A DNA stretch of 36,218 nucleotides from a virus. Positions 1 to 8,708 of this stretch are shown piece after piece. The notes under the pieces were generated by a model. The model saw nothing but the letters and a program-made list of their open reading frames with translations, was not told the DNA's origin and did no database searches. Every line of letters starts with the position of its first letter. Position 1 is the first letter of the stretch. The translations under genes and the position numbers were made by a program. The DNA lies in the IMG/VR virus record IMGVR_UViG_3300033148_003950, positions 1-36,218 of that record; one strand, given 5' to 3'.

Positions 1-53
1 GGTGTCGTAGACCTTGTCGAACCCGCCAATAAGGATCTTCTGCCCAAGTATAG
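1..53 (-). CDS. Partial host gene interrupted by the prophage, possibly glutaredoxin/thioredoxin-like
   Basis: The first 53 bases lie outside the left phage repeat. On the minus strand they have an open frame reading TILGQKILIGGFDKVYDT. This resembles the end of a glutaredoxin/NrdH-type fold, where a 'VPVTxxGxxxxxGFD' strand-turn is typical. Only 18 residues are visible, so the family is a guess. If correct, the prophage sits in the second half of a small redox gene whose N-terminal part lies beyond the right end of the window. Confidence 0.3.
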
Positions 54-57
54 TCAC

Positions 58-96
58 GCAGATGGTTTAAGAAATTTTTGCAAATGGTTTGAGAAA
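58..96. repeat. Left prophage end: two MuA-type transposase binding repeats
   Basis: GCAGATGGTTTAAGAAA (58-74) and GCAAATGGTTTGAGAAA (80-96) are near-identical 17-mers spaced 22 bp apart, two helical turns. Perfect or near-perfect inverted copies occur at the other end of the window (36055-36071 and 36193-36209). Paired end repeats in inverted orientation, with a MuA homologue in between, are what is expected of transposase end-binding sites. The exact terminal base is not resolved. From 97 to 236 I see no gene. Confidence 0.85.
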
Positions 97-236
97 AAAT
101 AAGCGGATTTTTTAGCCAGAATCGCAGGGCGCAAAAAACCTGCTCGATCCGGCGTGTGCCCATCGACAGGTTGATTTTGGCGAGATCTTTGGGTTAAAAA
201 ATGGCAAATACAGCGTCTTTTTCAACCAATCACGCC

Positions 237-995
237 TCAGAAATTACTTATTAAAAGCTCCTTCCCGACCGTATTCTGGTCTTTTGCTACCGAATATTTA
301 AGCGTAACGGGCTTGATTTTAAACTCCTTAAACGTCTCCCGCATCTCGGGGAGATCGTTGATGCTCAGTATAAATTTAACCTTCAGACCGCCTAAAATAT
401 CGGCCATCTCCTTGTAATCCTCCAGGCCCAGGTTATGATCGTAATAGGGCGCCAGATAATACGGTGGATCGATATAATAAAACGTCCGTTTCCGGTCATA
501 ACGCCTCATGAAATCCTGCCAGGGAAGGTTCTCAATGGTCGCATTCGTCAATCGCAGGTGGACCTCGGAGAGTTCCTCCTCTATGCGAATCAGGTTGATC
601 CTGGGCCTCCTGAGCGGGCCTGCGCCGAACGTCCTGGCCCTTACGCGGCCCCCGAATGACAGGCGTTGCAGATAATAATACCTGGCCGCGCGCTGGATAT
701 CCGTCAGACCGCCCGCCTCCTGCTGAGCCTTCCAGTCCCGGAACCACTCTCTCGATGCGATCAGCCATTTGAATTGCCTTAAAAACTCCTCAATGTGATT
801 CTGGAGGACCCTGTAAAACGTAACCAGGTCGCTGTCCAGGTCGTTAATTATCTCGTATCTTGATGGCTCTTTCCGGAAAAACACCCAGGCCGCGCCCGCG
901 AAAACCTCGCAGTACGCCTGGTGTTCCGGCATCATTTCAATGATCGTTTCGGCTAATTTGCTCTTGCCTCCGATATAAGGAATCGGGCTTTTCAT
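237..995 (-). CDS. D12-class adenine-N6 DNA methyltransferase (Dam-like)
   Basis: The 252-residue protein transfers a methyl group from S-adenosylmethionine to adenine in DNA. It starts with the N-terminal AdoMet motif PIPYIGGKSKL and has an EVFAGAA segment near residue 30. The catalytic motif DPPYY lies near residues 176-180, matching the D12/Dam family in order and length. I chose ATG 995 because GAGAGGG precedes it; a TTG 18 bases upstream is in frame but less likely. It is the last gene of the late/tail side, at the phage end where Mu carries its modification gene mom. A likely role is protecting phage DNA from restriction. The target sequence cannot be read from the protein. Confidence 0.9.
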   Translation of the reverse strand: MKSPIPYIGGKSKLAETIIEMMPEHQAYCEVFAGAAWVFFRKEPSRYEIINDLDSDLVTFYRVLQNHIEEFLRQFKWLIASREWFRDWKAQQEAGGLTDIQRAARYYYLQRLSFGGRVRARTFGAGPLRRPRINLIRIEEELSEVHLRLTNATIENLPWQDFMRRYDRKRTFYYIDPPYYLAPYYDHNLGLEDYKEMADILGGLKVKFILSINDLPEMRETFKEFKIKPVTLKYSVAKDQNTVGKELLISNF

Positions 996-1013
996 AGCAC
1001 CCTCTCTTTTCAA

Positions 1014-1136
1014 TCGCCTCCGGATCTGCTACACTTTTCCCGCCCTATAGGGCACGGGAGCAGTTCTGGAAACAGATTGGGCCGCATCTGCTAATGCGGG
1101 TCAGTGGGGAGGGTGCGATCCTCCTCGCCTGCTCCT
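1014..1136. other. Intergenic gap with a short palindrome
   Basis: This 123-base gap lies between the tail gene and the methyltransferase. It contains the 12-base palindrome GCCCTATAGGGC near 1043. No T-run follows it on the minus strand, so it is not a convincing terminator. The gap could carry a separate promoter for the methyltransferase, but I see no consensus boxes. Confidence 0.4.
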
Positions 1137-1580
1137 TTAGCCTCCAAACACCGCTTTTGCGAGGATGTCGAGCTTTACCTCTAAGGTTTTGGCCGCCTGG
1201 TAGTCCACGACAGGCGGATGCTGACGGTCAAAAGGGACTTTCTCAATCACCTTCTCCGGCTCCGCGACAATCTCCTTTCCGGTTACCGGGTCCTTCTCTT
1301 TTTTAGCAGGGTTCCTGCATCCTTCCGTTATCCATCGCTCCATCGCCTGGAGCTCTGTATCATTTTCTCTGCCCTTAAATTTCGCCCCAGGATACATGTC
1401 TTTCATGATATCGAGCTTATATCGGTCCTCACGGGCATCAACATATTTCTGGAGGTCCGGGCCGGAGAGGCCCGCAGGGGCCGTATGATTAAATTTGCAT
1501 TCTTCTCCGCCCACCCTCACGGTCATAAAAACCGTCTGCTTGCCCTTATTAATCTTTTGAGTGCCGTCTACCTGTACCAT
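1137..1580 (-). CDS. Hypothetical protein following the tail fibre-like gene
   Basis: A 147-residue soluble protein without signal peptide or membrane segment. I do not recognise a family. It has a lysine- and glutamate-rich middle and an MVQVDGTQKINKGKQ start that looks like a short beta-rich N-terminus. It is 9 bases downstream of the fibre-like gene and is the last gene of the late structural operon. A chaperone or small accessory protein for the fibre is plausible from position only. The start ATG at 1580 is preceded by GGAGGAGAC, a good ribosome site. Confidence 0.6.
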   Translation of the reverse strand: MVQVDGTQKINKGKQTVFMTVRVGGEECKFNHTAPAGLSGPDLQKYVDAREDRYKLDIMKDMYPGAKFKGRENDTELQAMERWITEGCRNPAKKEKDPVTGKEIVAEPEKVIEKVPFDRQHPPVVDYQAAKTLEVKLDILAKAVFGG

Positions 1581-1589
1581 TGTCTCCTC

Positions 1590-3203
1590 CTATCTTATCT
1601 CAACCCCTAACACCTTGATGGTAACGGTGAAGGTATCATCCCTCTCGATATATATATCCCCGTTAGCATCACACGGACACCAGCCCACAACTGTGTGATT
1701 CTTGTTTGCGACCACGGTGTCCTCGATTCGCGGGCCTTGAGATCCGCCGCTTTCTGCCAGCAGGGCCACGTATTTATCAGCATTCGCACACTGGCCCATC
1801 AGCTCGCAATATACAGCTTTAGCTCCTTTCGGGATTTTTCCGCTGGACTGTTCCTCCAACTTTATACTGGCATTCGCCGACACTGTCGCAGCGTTATAGT
1901 CAGTTAATGTTATCGGGCTCTCCAACCAGAGGGTCTCCCCAGGTGGCTGGATGTAGTTGCCGTCGCCTATTGAATTCCCGAAAATAAGCATGGGCTGGCA
2001 AACGTAAGCAACCTCCGTTCCAGCGACGCCTAAACAACTTACCGTAAAACTCAAACTCGTAGTTATAGTCGAGGGTATCTCTTTAGTAACCTCCATCCAT
2101 TCCCAGGAGCTACCCCCTGAATGATATGATGAGTAGGCTTGTATTAATCCAGAATAGTTTATTTCTAATCGAGCAGAGTTTGCTGTATTGCTTTTAACCC
2201 ATGCTCCAAAAGTAACAGTTCTGCCCTCGAATTTTTGCATAAATTGCCTTGTTGTTGTTAAAACGGAAGTTTCAGGCCAATACACCCAACTGTTTGTTCC
2301 CTTTGCACATATCTTTAAGGCATAGAAAAAACCGTTTCTCCCTTCCTGCTCTCTGTATAAATCAGGATGTGTTGGTCCCCCTTTAGTCCACCCATCCGGC
2401 CCCACGTCATTTACTGCCACACAAGCAGGTACACACTCGGAAAGCGAAAAGTTGTCGAAGTATGCGTTGTCAGTGTTGGCGACCGCCCTAAGGATGATCT
2501 TCCAGTCCGTCTGAGTCGAGGGGCATTCAATAATTAAATCGTAAGTGTCCCATGTGCCCGCGCCTTGCCCTGCGATAGAACCGGACTGATAAACATAGCC
2601 GTAAGTTGCCGAATGTAATTCTACTCTGTAATTGTCTCCAATGTCTGCGCCCGCTTTACCCTTTAAATGATACAATTTCCCCTGTGTTAAGGAGTTCTGT
2701 GATGCTTCCAGCGCAGCGCCTTCCACCCCAGTTGCCGCAACCTTAAGCCTATTCCCTGTCACCCCTCCGGCCTCACTCGTCAGAGTGGCCTTGCTTGCGT
2801 TCCACCCAGTCGTATTATCCTGATCATCATCAGGATCAGTGCAACACGCTGTCGGATGCAGCTTTGAAAACCCTGTGTTAGGGTCCGAGTAATCCGCAAC
2901 CGTGCCGTTGCTCCAGAGCCCAAATCCTGAGTTGGTCAGGAGGTTAATACCCGGCGTATCCATGTCCCAGACTTCCTGTTCGTACCAGACACCCTGGGAC
3001 GAATAGTCGTCCGGACGGATTTTATATGGATGAAAAGCGGCCTGTTCCGCGTCCGTGGCTGTTGCCTGGAACTCAAAAAAGATCGCCTCGTTTTCGTCGG
3101 TAAACACTATGGCCCGCGCACCGTTCACCAGGTCGTCCACGGATATCCCGTCAAGATTTCTGGCCGCCCCTCCGGTCAACCCGTTGCAGTGATATATCTT
3201 CAT
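1590..3203 (-). CDS. Tail fibre/receptor-binding-like protein with lectin-type modules
   Basis: A 537-residue protein at the distal end of the tail cluster. The N-terminus (about 1-75) looks like a particle-attachment region. Residues around 85-245 and 260-400 look like two successive beta-sandwich carbohydrate-binding modules: each begins near a 'LLTNSGF' or 'GPDGWTKGG' segment, and the first ends in 'NAYFDNFSLSE', typical of CBM-like jelly rolls. The C-terminal ~110 residues form another beta-rich domain. No enzymatic motif is visible. The second module region (about 1980-2350) is more AT-rich than its flanks, suggesting module exchange. Likely role: binding host surface glycans. The assignment rests on fold-like patterns and position. 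Confidence 0.65.
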   Translation of the reverse strand: MKIYHCNGLTGGAARNLDGISVDDLVNGARAIVFTDENEAIFFEFQATATDAEQAAFHPYKIRPDDYSSQGVWYEQEVWDMDTPGINLLTNSGFGLWSNGTVADYSDPNTGFSKLHPTACCTDPDDDQDNTTGWNASKATLTSEAGGVTGNRLKVAATGVEGAALEASQNSLTQGKLYHLKGKAGADIGDNYRVELHSATYGYVYQSGSIAGQGAGTWDTYDLIIECPSTQTDWKIILRAVANTDNAYFDNFSLSECVPACVAVNDVGPDGWTKGGPTHPDLYREQEGRNGFFYALKICAKGTNSWVYWPETSVLTTTRQFMQKFEGRTVTFGAWVKSNTANSARLEINYSGLIQAYSSYHSGGSSWEWMEVTKEIPSTITTSLSFTVSCLGVAGTEVAYVCQPMLIFGNSIGDGNYIQPPGETLWLESPITLTDYNAATVSANASIKLEEQSSGKIPKGAKAVYCELMGQCANADKYVALLAESGGSQGPRIEDTVVANKNHTVVGWCPCDANGDIYIERDDTFTVTIKVLGVEIR

Positions 3204-3212
3204 CTCAGCCTC

Positions 3213-5555
3213 CTAACACGCAACCATCTTTATTTGCTCTTTGAAATTGGGTAGGTATTTTTTGTCAAGCACGCGGAATTTTGATGCAGCTAAAACAAGG
3301 CCAAGCAGGGCATCGTTAAGCTGACTTTCGTCCACATCAAAACTCACGACATCTCCCCGCTCTATTTTTAAAAACGACACATCCCCTATCAGGTTGATCA
3401 GCAGCCTGGGCTCATCCAGATCGTCCCTAATCCACTCCAGGATAACCGTGGCCATCGCAGATGCCCCGATATACGGAAATGACAGGGCCATCCGCAGGTG
3501 CCCATATTTTGCGATTGATGCCGCTGCCGAGGCGTCCACGATTGAACGCTCGCTATCAACGTCCTGAGAATAACCGCTCCAGTATTTATTGAACGTTGCC
3601 GTGAAGTCGTTCCGGATATCCGTGCGTAGGGTATGATCGAGCCAGACCTGGTTGAGGTCAATGCGATGGCCGGAAAGTGTCTCATCCACGGATGGCGTTG
3701 CCTCTAAATATTTCAGATGATGTACACCGGCTTCCCAGAATTGGAGAGACCGGCATTGCCTGGCGGCCTCGGCCATAAGATCGAGTACTTTGGGCGGTTC
3801 GGTTAAACATATTGTTAGCTCAAAAGAATTAGAGCTATACGCAGACCCGCTGGCATTGTAGGATGCGCTGTCAATCTCCGAATCCGACAACCCCAACATA
3901 ACCTTGAGCCAGTGTTTAAAAACATGATCCGGCCTCTCGATCAGGGCGTTCGGCGTGCCCGTATAGGTCCCTGAACCGTCATCCCTGTATCCACTTACAT
4001 CACAGGCAACCGCCGTGCCGATCACCGTGTCCGCGACGCTGTTGCCTGTCAGCGCGACCCCCGATGCAGGCCCTGAATTTATAGTAGGGGTATATTTGAA
4101 TTCAACCCATGCCTCCGCAATCTGGTTATTTAAGCTGCTTCCCACGACCTCAAGCAGGCCCATAGCAGCGTTCCATTCTTCCCATGTATCTTCTGAAGCT
4201 GCAACCTCCGCCCAACTGCTCCTGACCGTGCTGTCGTCATTAGCATCTGTGACAGACAGCTCTTCGGTTAAAAATGAAAACTTGACTGTCCCGACAATGT
4301 TTTTGCAGACTAAAACCAGTCTGAGATTCTCCGGCGGCCCGGGATGGTCCTCATATTCTCCTTTGTGGAGTCCGATCTGGTCGTTCTCGTCTAACGGGCT
4401 GCTCGTATCATAATCGCCGTCAATCACATTATTCATGTTAGTCGGGAACCCGCCCTCGTCAGACGTGTAATCAAACTTCCATGCGCCAATCGTCTGGCTG
4501 CCCGTATGCCCGTGCGAACCCTCATCAACGTCCTGGTTAGTCTCGTGCTGGATAACAGGCTTGACCGTAAATTTCAGGCACGCTTTGCCAGGATAACTTG
4601 CATGCTCATTCCCGCTCTGGCCCGTATATGCCGTGTAACCGCCTTCCTGCCTCACCCACTCGCCGTTAGGGGCCCGGATATACACCGCGTCAATCGACTT
4701 GACCGCATGGCCCATAATATAGAAATATTCGCTCTGGACCTCGAAAACCGCAGCGCCTAAATTGTGGGCCGTCGCCGTGGTAGCGTTTGCGCCTCTTGTG
4801 CATCCTGTCAGTTCATTCTCACCTTTAGCGGTATAAGTGATCTGCTCCTCATCGATCTGGATGGTCCCTGACGCCGGCAGCAACGCGAATTTGGCGGCAT
4901 CGCCTATCGTTACCGTTGTTTCGCTGGCATCCAGGTCCTCACCTATGGTTGTCAGCACACCCGCGTCCACGGCAGCGAAAGGCACACGCTTGCACTCTCC
5001 CCACACCTGGGGCAGCATCTTGCCCACGTCGTCCGGGTCTGCCCCGGAATAATCGTCCGTGGTAACAATAATATATGGCCACTTATTTACATGGCCCAGC
5101 GCGATATCGGATATCCGGAGCGATACCTGGGAGCGATCCATTTTTTCAGGGGCCTCGATCTGCCCCTTAAAAACGTCAACCTCATCATCGGGCGCCGTAG
5201 CGCCTTCATGTATCTGACTGATAAGCACGGTCGCATATGCCGCGTCATAGGCACCCAACAGTTCGGAAAACTTAGCGTGTCCGCCGATGGGCGTGTTGTT
5301 GTCAATATGAAGGGACATCTCGCCCGGCCTGGTGGCATATCTTATGGGGTCTATCTCGCCCAGGCGGATCGGGGACCACCCGTTAATGAGAGGATCATAT
5401 ACATGGCCGTCAAACGTGTTTCTCGGAAAAAAGGGCCGCGAGCACAGATACAGGGTGAGGTTAGATGGCGAGGTGAACGCTATCTCAAAGAGTAGGATAG
5501 GGGCCGGATCAGGCGAGTCTATTATTAGGGCAGTATTTGCGCTTACGCTTTTCAC
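3213..5555 (-). CDS. Tail tip/hub protein of siphovirus type
   Basis: A 780-residue protein, the largest product in the window. The N-terminal 200 residues (ILLFEIAF, YDPLINGWSPIRLGEIDP, VDVFKGQIEAPEK) resemble the hub domain of Mu-like siphophage tail proteins. Residues about 205-275 form an inserted beta domain (TIGEDLDASETTVTIGD, ending in CTRGANATTATAH) that recurs in environmental phage tail proteins. The C-terminal third (KFRVLDKKYLPNFKEQIKMVAC) is again hub-like. It overlaps the upstream gene by 4 bases (ATGA), implying translational coupling. It probably forms the tail tip that joins tube and fibre. The name of the exact family is uncertain. Confidence 0.7.
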   Translation of the reverse strand: MKSVSANTALIIDSPDPAPILLFEIAFTSPSNLTLYLCSRPFFPRNTFDGHVYDPLINGWSPIRLGEIDPIRYATRPGEMSLHIDNNTPIGGHAKFSELLGAYDAAYATVLISQIHEGATAPDDEVDVFKGQIEAPEKMDRSQVSLRISDIALGHVNKWPYIIVTTDDYSGADPDDVGKMLPQVWGECKRVPFAAVDAGVLTTIGEDLDASETTVTIGDAAKFALLPASGTIQIDEEQITYTAKGENELTGCTRGANATTATAHNLGAAVFEVQSEYFYIMGHAVKSIDAVYIRAPNGEWVRQEGGYTAYTGQSGNEHASYPGKACLKFTVKPVIQHETNQDVDEGSHGHTGSQTIGAWKFDYTSDEGGFPTNMNNVIDGDYDTSSPLDENDQIGLHKGEYEDHPGPPENLRLVLVCKNIVGTVKFSFLTEELSVTDANDDSTVRSSWAEVAASEDTWEEWNAAMGLLEVVGSSLNNQIAEAWVEFKYTPTINSGPASGVALTGNSVADTVIGTAVACDVSGYRDDGSGTYTGTPNALIERPDHVFKHWLKVMLGLSDSEIDSASYNASGSAYSSNSFELTICLTEPPKVLDLMAEAARQCRSLQFWEAGVHHLKYLEATPSVDETLSGHRIDLNQVWLDHTLRTDIRNDFTATFNKYWSGYSQDVDSERSIVDASAAASIAKYGHLRMALSFPYIGASAMATVILEWIRDDLDEPRLLINLIGDVSFLKIERGDVVSFDVDESQLNDALLGLVLAASKFRVLDKKYLPNFKEQIKMVAC

Positions 5556-6346
5556 AATATCTCCAGGAGATCCAGGTCTACATATTTCCTGTAGGGCGGA
5601 TCATACTCAATCGCAGGATCGGCCATGATCTCGGCAAACAGATAATTCCCGTTCATATCCTTGATAACCAGGCTTTTGAAACGGCCGTCAAGATCATCCA
5701 GCACGCTTTTTAACCTGGTCAGTTCCGCTGCGCTGTTCAGCCGGATATTATAAGACCAGCCCTTGCGTACATCGCCTGTCTTGATTTTTCGCACCATCCC
5801 GCCGATTGATTCGTTGCGGGAGAACTTTGACCTTTCGCGCTCCACGGGTCGCGGCTTGCTCAAGATGGTAAATTCCCGGCCCGGCCCCATGAATATTTCG
5901 TCACACATCGGGTTCACGACATTCAGGACCCTGAGCCTCCACCACTCGTGTGATGCTGCATTAGTTATGACCTTGACAATCGGGTCGTTATCGTCCTGAT
6001 ACCATTCGGCCTGTTGCGTCCAGTTCGACCCGTCATCGCTGTATTCCCAATAGCATAGATATCCGGCGAAATTGTGGCCCGCCACATACAGAAGATCAAC
6101 AGCGGACCCGACAAAACCGAACTCATCATCAAACCCGAATTCGTCATCAAATCCGAACTCATCGCTTGGCAGGTAGACCTGGAATGTATAATCGGCGGCA
6201 GCCGCCGTGACTTTCCAGAACAGAGAAACGGCCCGATCATACAACCGGGCCTCCGGGTATCCGGTATCGGGACTGCCGGTAATGGTGACTTCGCCGTTCT
6301 CAAACAGGTTGTAAGGATATAGCGTAACAACGCCCGGCATAATCAA
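5552..6346 (-). CDS. Distal tail-like protein with a triplicated DEFGFD repeat
   Basis: A 264-residue tail protein between tape measure and hub, where siphophages place the distal tail adaptor. It is beta-rich with a GREFTILSKPRPVERERSKF linker and a C-terminal domain (YNIRLNSAAELTRLKSVLDDLD). Residues about 62-78 hold an uninterrupted triplication of DEFGFD, encoded by three 18-base units around 6118-6171. The repeat is acidic and aromatic and sits between two strands. The gene overlaps the tape measure gene by 4 bases and the hub gene by 4 bases. I do not recognise a named family. Confidence 0.6.
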   Translation of the reverse strand: MIMPGVVTLYPYNLFENGEVTITGSPDTGYPEARLYDRAVSLFWKVTAAAADYTFQVYLPSDEFGFDDEFGFDDEFGFVGSAVDLLYVAGHNFAGYLCYWEYSDDGSNWTQQAEWYQDDNDPIVKVITNAASHEWWRLRVLNVVNPMCDEIFMGPGREFTILSKPRPVERERSKFSRNESIGGMVRKIKTGDVRKGWSYNIRLNSAAELTRLKSVLDDLDGRFKSLVIKDMNGNYLFAEIMADPAIEYDPPYRKYVDLDLLEIL

Positions 6347-7965
6347 ATCCCCATCGCATCAAGTTTTACCAGTTCACGCCTTACCTGCCTGGCGACCTCT
6401 TCCGGGTTTTGCAAGGCCGCCTCAGCTCCATTTACGTTAATATTATAAACAGAGCCCTCTCGCCGGACAGATCCGCCTGCTGCACTTCCGGCTGATGCCT
6501 GCGCCGCCTGTTGTGCAAAGGCTTGAGCCCCTGCCGATGCGCCAGGTGGCTTTACCGAAGCCGCTCCGCCAGGAGTTGTTTCCGGGGCTTTCTTAGCTCC
6601 CCCGAAACCCAAAAGCGAACCGATTTTACTCGACCCGAATTTTTCTATAAAAGTGACAATCTTGGCCGTTGCAATGCCGATAGCCTTACCAACCATATTA
6701 AAAGCCTTTGCAATTCCTTTCACAACCACCCAGGCACCCTTCAGAACAGGAATGAACGACTTAAAATTGTCATGCCCCCACTTGACGGCCTGCGCGAATT
6801 TGGTGGCAAACTCCACGATCTTCGTCTTTATCAGGCCCTGATTCTCGTTGATCCATTTTGACAGAGACTCGATAACCTGCTTAATAGAGGGCGCAAGTTT
6901 CTCGCCTAAAATAATCGCCTGTTTGCCGACCGTGTTTTTAAAGGTCTCCCACAGTGCGTGCAGGGTACTTTGCTGTTTGGCAAATGCCGTATCGACCGCG
7001 CCCGCGGAATTGCCGATCTCGCCCAAAATAACCTTGAATTCCTCGGACTGTTTCCCGGTCAGCGCTAACATTACGGACAGGGATTCCATGCCGCCAAAGA
7101 GCTGCGCCATTTTTTCGATATTCCCGCCCGTGGCCACCTTCACTGAATCAAGAAATCCAGCTAATCCCTTGGCCTTTAGGGCGGCGGCGCTGAACTCAAG
7201 CCCTACCTCTGCCGAAAGTTCTGCTGCCTCCTTGCTCGGTTTGACGATTGCGCCTAATGCGGTTGTCATACGGGCCACAGCCTCGGAAGTGGCAAAACCT
7301 CCTTTGGTAAGGGTAGCGATAGCCGCGAACATTTCTTCTGTTTTCAGCGATGCAGCGGAAGCAACAGGGGCGAGCTTTCCTATAGAGCCGGACAGCGCTT
7401 CAAATGTAGTCTTGCCCTGCTCAACCGTCTTAAACATCTGGTCGAATATCATTCCGGCATGTTCAGATTGTATGCCGAATGCGTTCAAGACCGTGGTCCC
7501 CGCATCAACCGCCGTAAATGTATCCGTAAGCCCCGCCCTGGCCGCCCTGGCCGCCTCTGCTACGAACTTAACCGCCTTGGCCGGTTCAATGCCTGCACTC
7601 AGGGCCTGGTAAAGACCCTCGGCGTTTTCCGTGGCTGAGCCCAACTCCGCAGGCAGCGCCATTATCTCTTTCTTGAGGCCCACCATAGACGTCTTTGAGG
7701 TGTCCACCAGGGTGGAGACATTGATCATTGCCTTTTCAAAATCAGCGAACTGGCCGATAGACGCCTTGATTATCTTGGCCCCGACAGCGCCAAGAGCGGC
7801 GGTCATGGCCGCCCCGATCTTACCCACGGTAAGGGCGACCTTACCCGCTAATTTGCCGATTTTCTTAAAGCCCTTTGTAAATCCTTTTTCGAATTTCTTG
7901 ATTTTGGCCGATCCTTTGTCGTCCACGACCAGTTCTAATTTTATTGTTCCTGCATTCGCAGCCAT
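6343..7965 (-). CDS. Tail tape measure protein
   Basis: A 540-residue protein that sets tail length and is ejected with the DNA. The region from about 65 to 290 matches the conserved core of TP901-type tape measures (FADFEKAMINVSTLVD, AEGLYQALSAGIEPAKAV, FAAIATLTKGGFATSEAVAR). Around 35-65 a hydrophobic Gly/Ala-rich stretch is a likely membrane-inserting segment, with another near 410-450. The C-terminus ends in a small domain (VYNINVNGAEAALQNPEEVARQVRREL). At 540 residues it is short for the family, predicting a tail of roughly 80 nm at about 1.5 angstrom per residue. It directly follows the frameshifting chaperone pair, as expected. Confidence 0.9.
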   Translation of the reverse strand: MAANAGTIKLELVVDDKGSAKIKKFEKGFTKGFKKIGKLAGKVALTVGKIGAAMTAALGAVGAKIIKASIGQFADFEKAMINVSTLVDTSKTSMVGLKKEIMALPAELGSATENAEGLYQALSAGIEPAKAVKFVAEAARAARAGLTDTFTAVDAGTTVLNAFGIQSEHAGMIFDQMFKTVEQGKTTFEALSGSIGKLAPVASAASLKTEEMFAAIATLTKGGFATSEAVARMTTALGAIVKPSKEAAELSAEVGLEFSAAALKAKGLAGFLDSVKVATGGNIEKMAQLFGGMESLSVMLALTGKQSEEFKVILGEIGNSAGAVDTAFAKQQSTLHALWETFKNTVGKQAIILGEKLAPSIKQVIESLSKWINENQGLIKTKIVEFATKFAQAVKWGHDNFKSFIPVLKGAWVVVKGIAKAFNMVGKAIGIATAKIVTFIEKFGSSKIGSLLGFGGAKKAPETTPGGAASVKPPGASAGAQAFAQQAAQASAGSAAGGSVRREGSVYNINVNGAEAALQNPEEVARQVRRELVKLDAMGI

Positions 7966-8207
7966 TGTTCAATCCTGCCTAAATCCAGCCATTCCTCATA
8001 TGTAAGATCGTTTGCCCTCAACGGATATCCGGCCATTCTGAGTGTGCGCATCTTAAGGAGCTTGACAGTGTATTCGCTCAGGTCCTCTTCCCGTGTCTTT
8101 GGGCAGTTCGCGCATGTCCAGGCTAATTTGTCGCCGAATTCATTCCTGCATTTTTCCTCTTCGGTCTCATCACAGATCCCCGCGGCCAGGGCCCGGAGAT
8201 CTTCCAT
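7941..8207 (-). CDS. Tail assembly chaperone, T-like partner, probably made as a -1 frameshift fusion
   Basis: An 88-residue frame directly upstream of the tape measure gene and overlapping it by 25 bases. It corresponds to the T part of lambda G-GT-type chaperones. Its ATG overlaps the stop of the upstream frame (TGATG), but the main product is probably a fusion produced by -1 slippage at 8210-8216. The N-terminal half has four cysteines (CDETEEEKC and CANC) that could bind a metal. The C-terminus is helical (YEEWLDLGRIEQWLRMQEQ). The role is inferred from position and from the slippery site; sequence similarity is not obvious. Confidence 0.7.
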   Translation of the reverse strand: MEDLRALAAGICDETEEEKCRNEFGDKLAWTCANCPKTREEDLSEYTVKLLKMRTLRMAGYPLRANDLTYEEWLDLGRIEQWLRMQEQ

Positions 8208-8692
8208 CAGTTTTTTTCCGGGTCCTCCGCGTCGTCAAGATGTAAAACCAGGTCCGGCGGCTCTTCCGCTTCATCTCCAGGTGCTTGCGGTTCTCCCTCG
8301 GTATCTTCCGGTTCTATGTCTTCCTCTGCAGGAGATTCAAACACGCGAATCGCTAACAGCTCAATGAGATCCGGTGCATGCTTTTTGATGGTCTCTTTCC
8401 AGTCCTGAACATAATATTCCGATTGCGGATCGCTCGCGATGGGCACATATTTGTCGCCTTTTTTTACTTCAAAATCGCCTGTCCTGATACCCTGCAGGAT
8501 AATGAAACCATATTTCTGCCGGGTCTCACCTAATCGAGACACGATCCGGTTCCTCTGGCGCACGGTAATTTCGTTCGTATATCGCACCGTCTCCTGCGTA
8601 GTCGGCATCCGGTAATAAAGGACGATGGTACTGCCGGAAATATTGTCCTGAAACCTGAGCTCGTTTAGCTCATCACCTAATCGTCTGGGCAT
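8207..8692 (-). CDS. Tail assembly chaperone, G-like
   Basis: A 161-residue protein after the tail tube gene, where siphophages encode the abundant chaperone that coats the tape measure before tube assembly. The first 120 residues are mixed alpha/beta. The last 40 are strongly acidic (EDIEPEDTEGEPQAPGDEAEE), followed by the heptamer AAAAAAC that begins in the GAA codon just before the last two sense codons. The frame ends at TGA immediately after it, and the -1 frame leads into the 88-residue partner. The start at 8692 (MPRRLGDELNELRF) follows a GGAAGGAG site. No catalytic motif is visible. Confidence 0.75.
   Translation of the reverse strand: MPRRLGDELNELRFQDNISGSTIVLYYRMPTTQETVRYTNEITVRQRNRIVSRLGETRQKYGFIILQGIRTGDFEVKKGDKYVPIASDPQSEYYVQDWKETIKKHAPDLIELLAIRVFESPAEEDIEPEDTEGEPQAPGDEAEEPPDLVLHLDDAEDPEKN
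8210..8216 (-). other. Slippery heptamer A AAA AAC for -1 ribosomal frameshifting
   Basis: On the minus strand the codons read GAA AAA AAC TGA. The heptamer A-AAA-AAC is a classic bacterial -1 slip site. After slipping, the ribosome reads CTG ATG GAA GAT, exactly the frame of the 88-residue downstream partner. Location before the tape measure gene matches the conserved G-GT arrangement of long-tailed phages. Confidence 0.8.
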
Positions 8693-8708
8693 TGTTTGCT
8701 CCTTCCTT

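Noticed and set aside
6848-7612. 254-residue plus-strand frame opposite the tape measure gene
   Set aside because: It is an antisense shadow of a well-supported coding sequence, with Ser/Ala/Thr-rich low complexity typical of such shadows.
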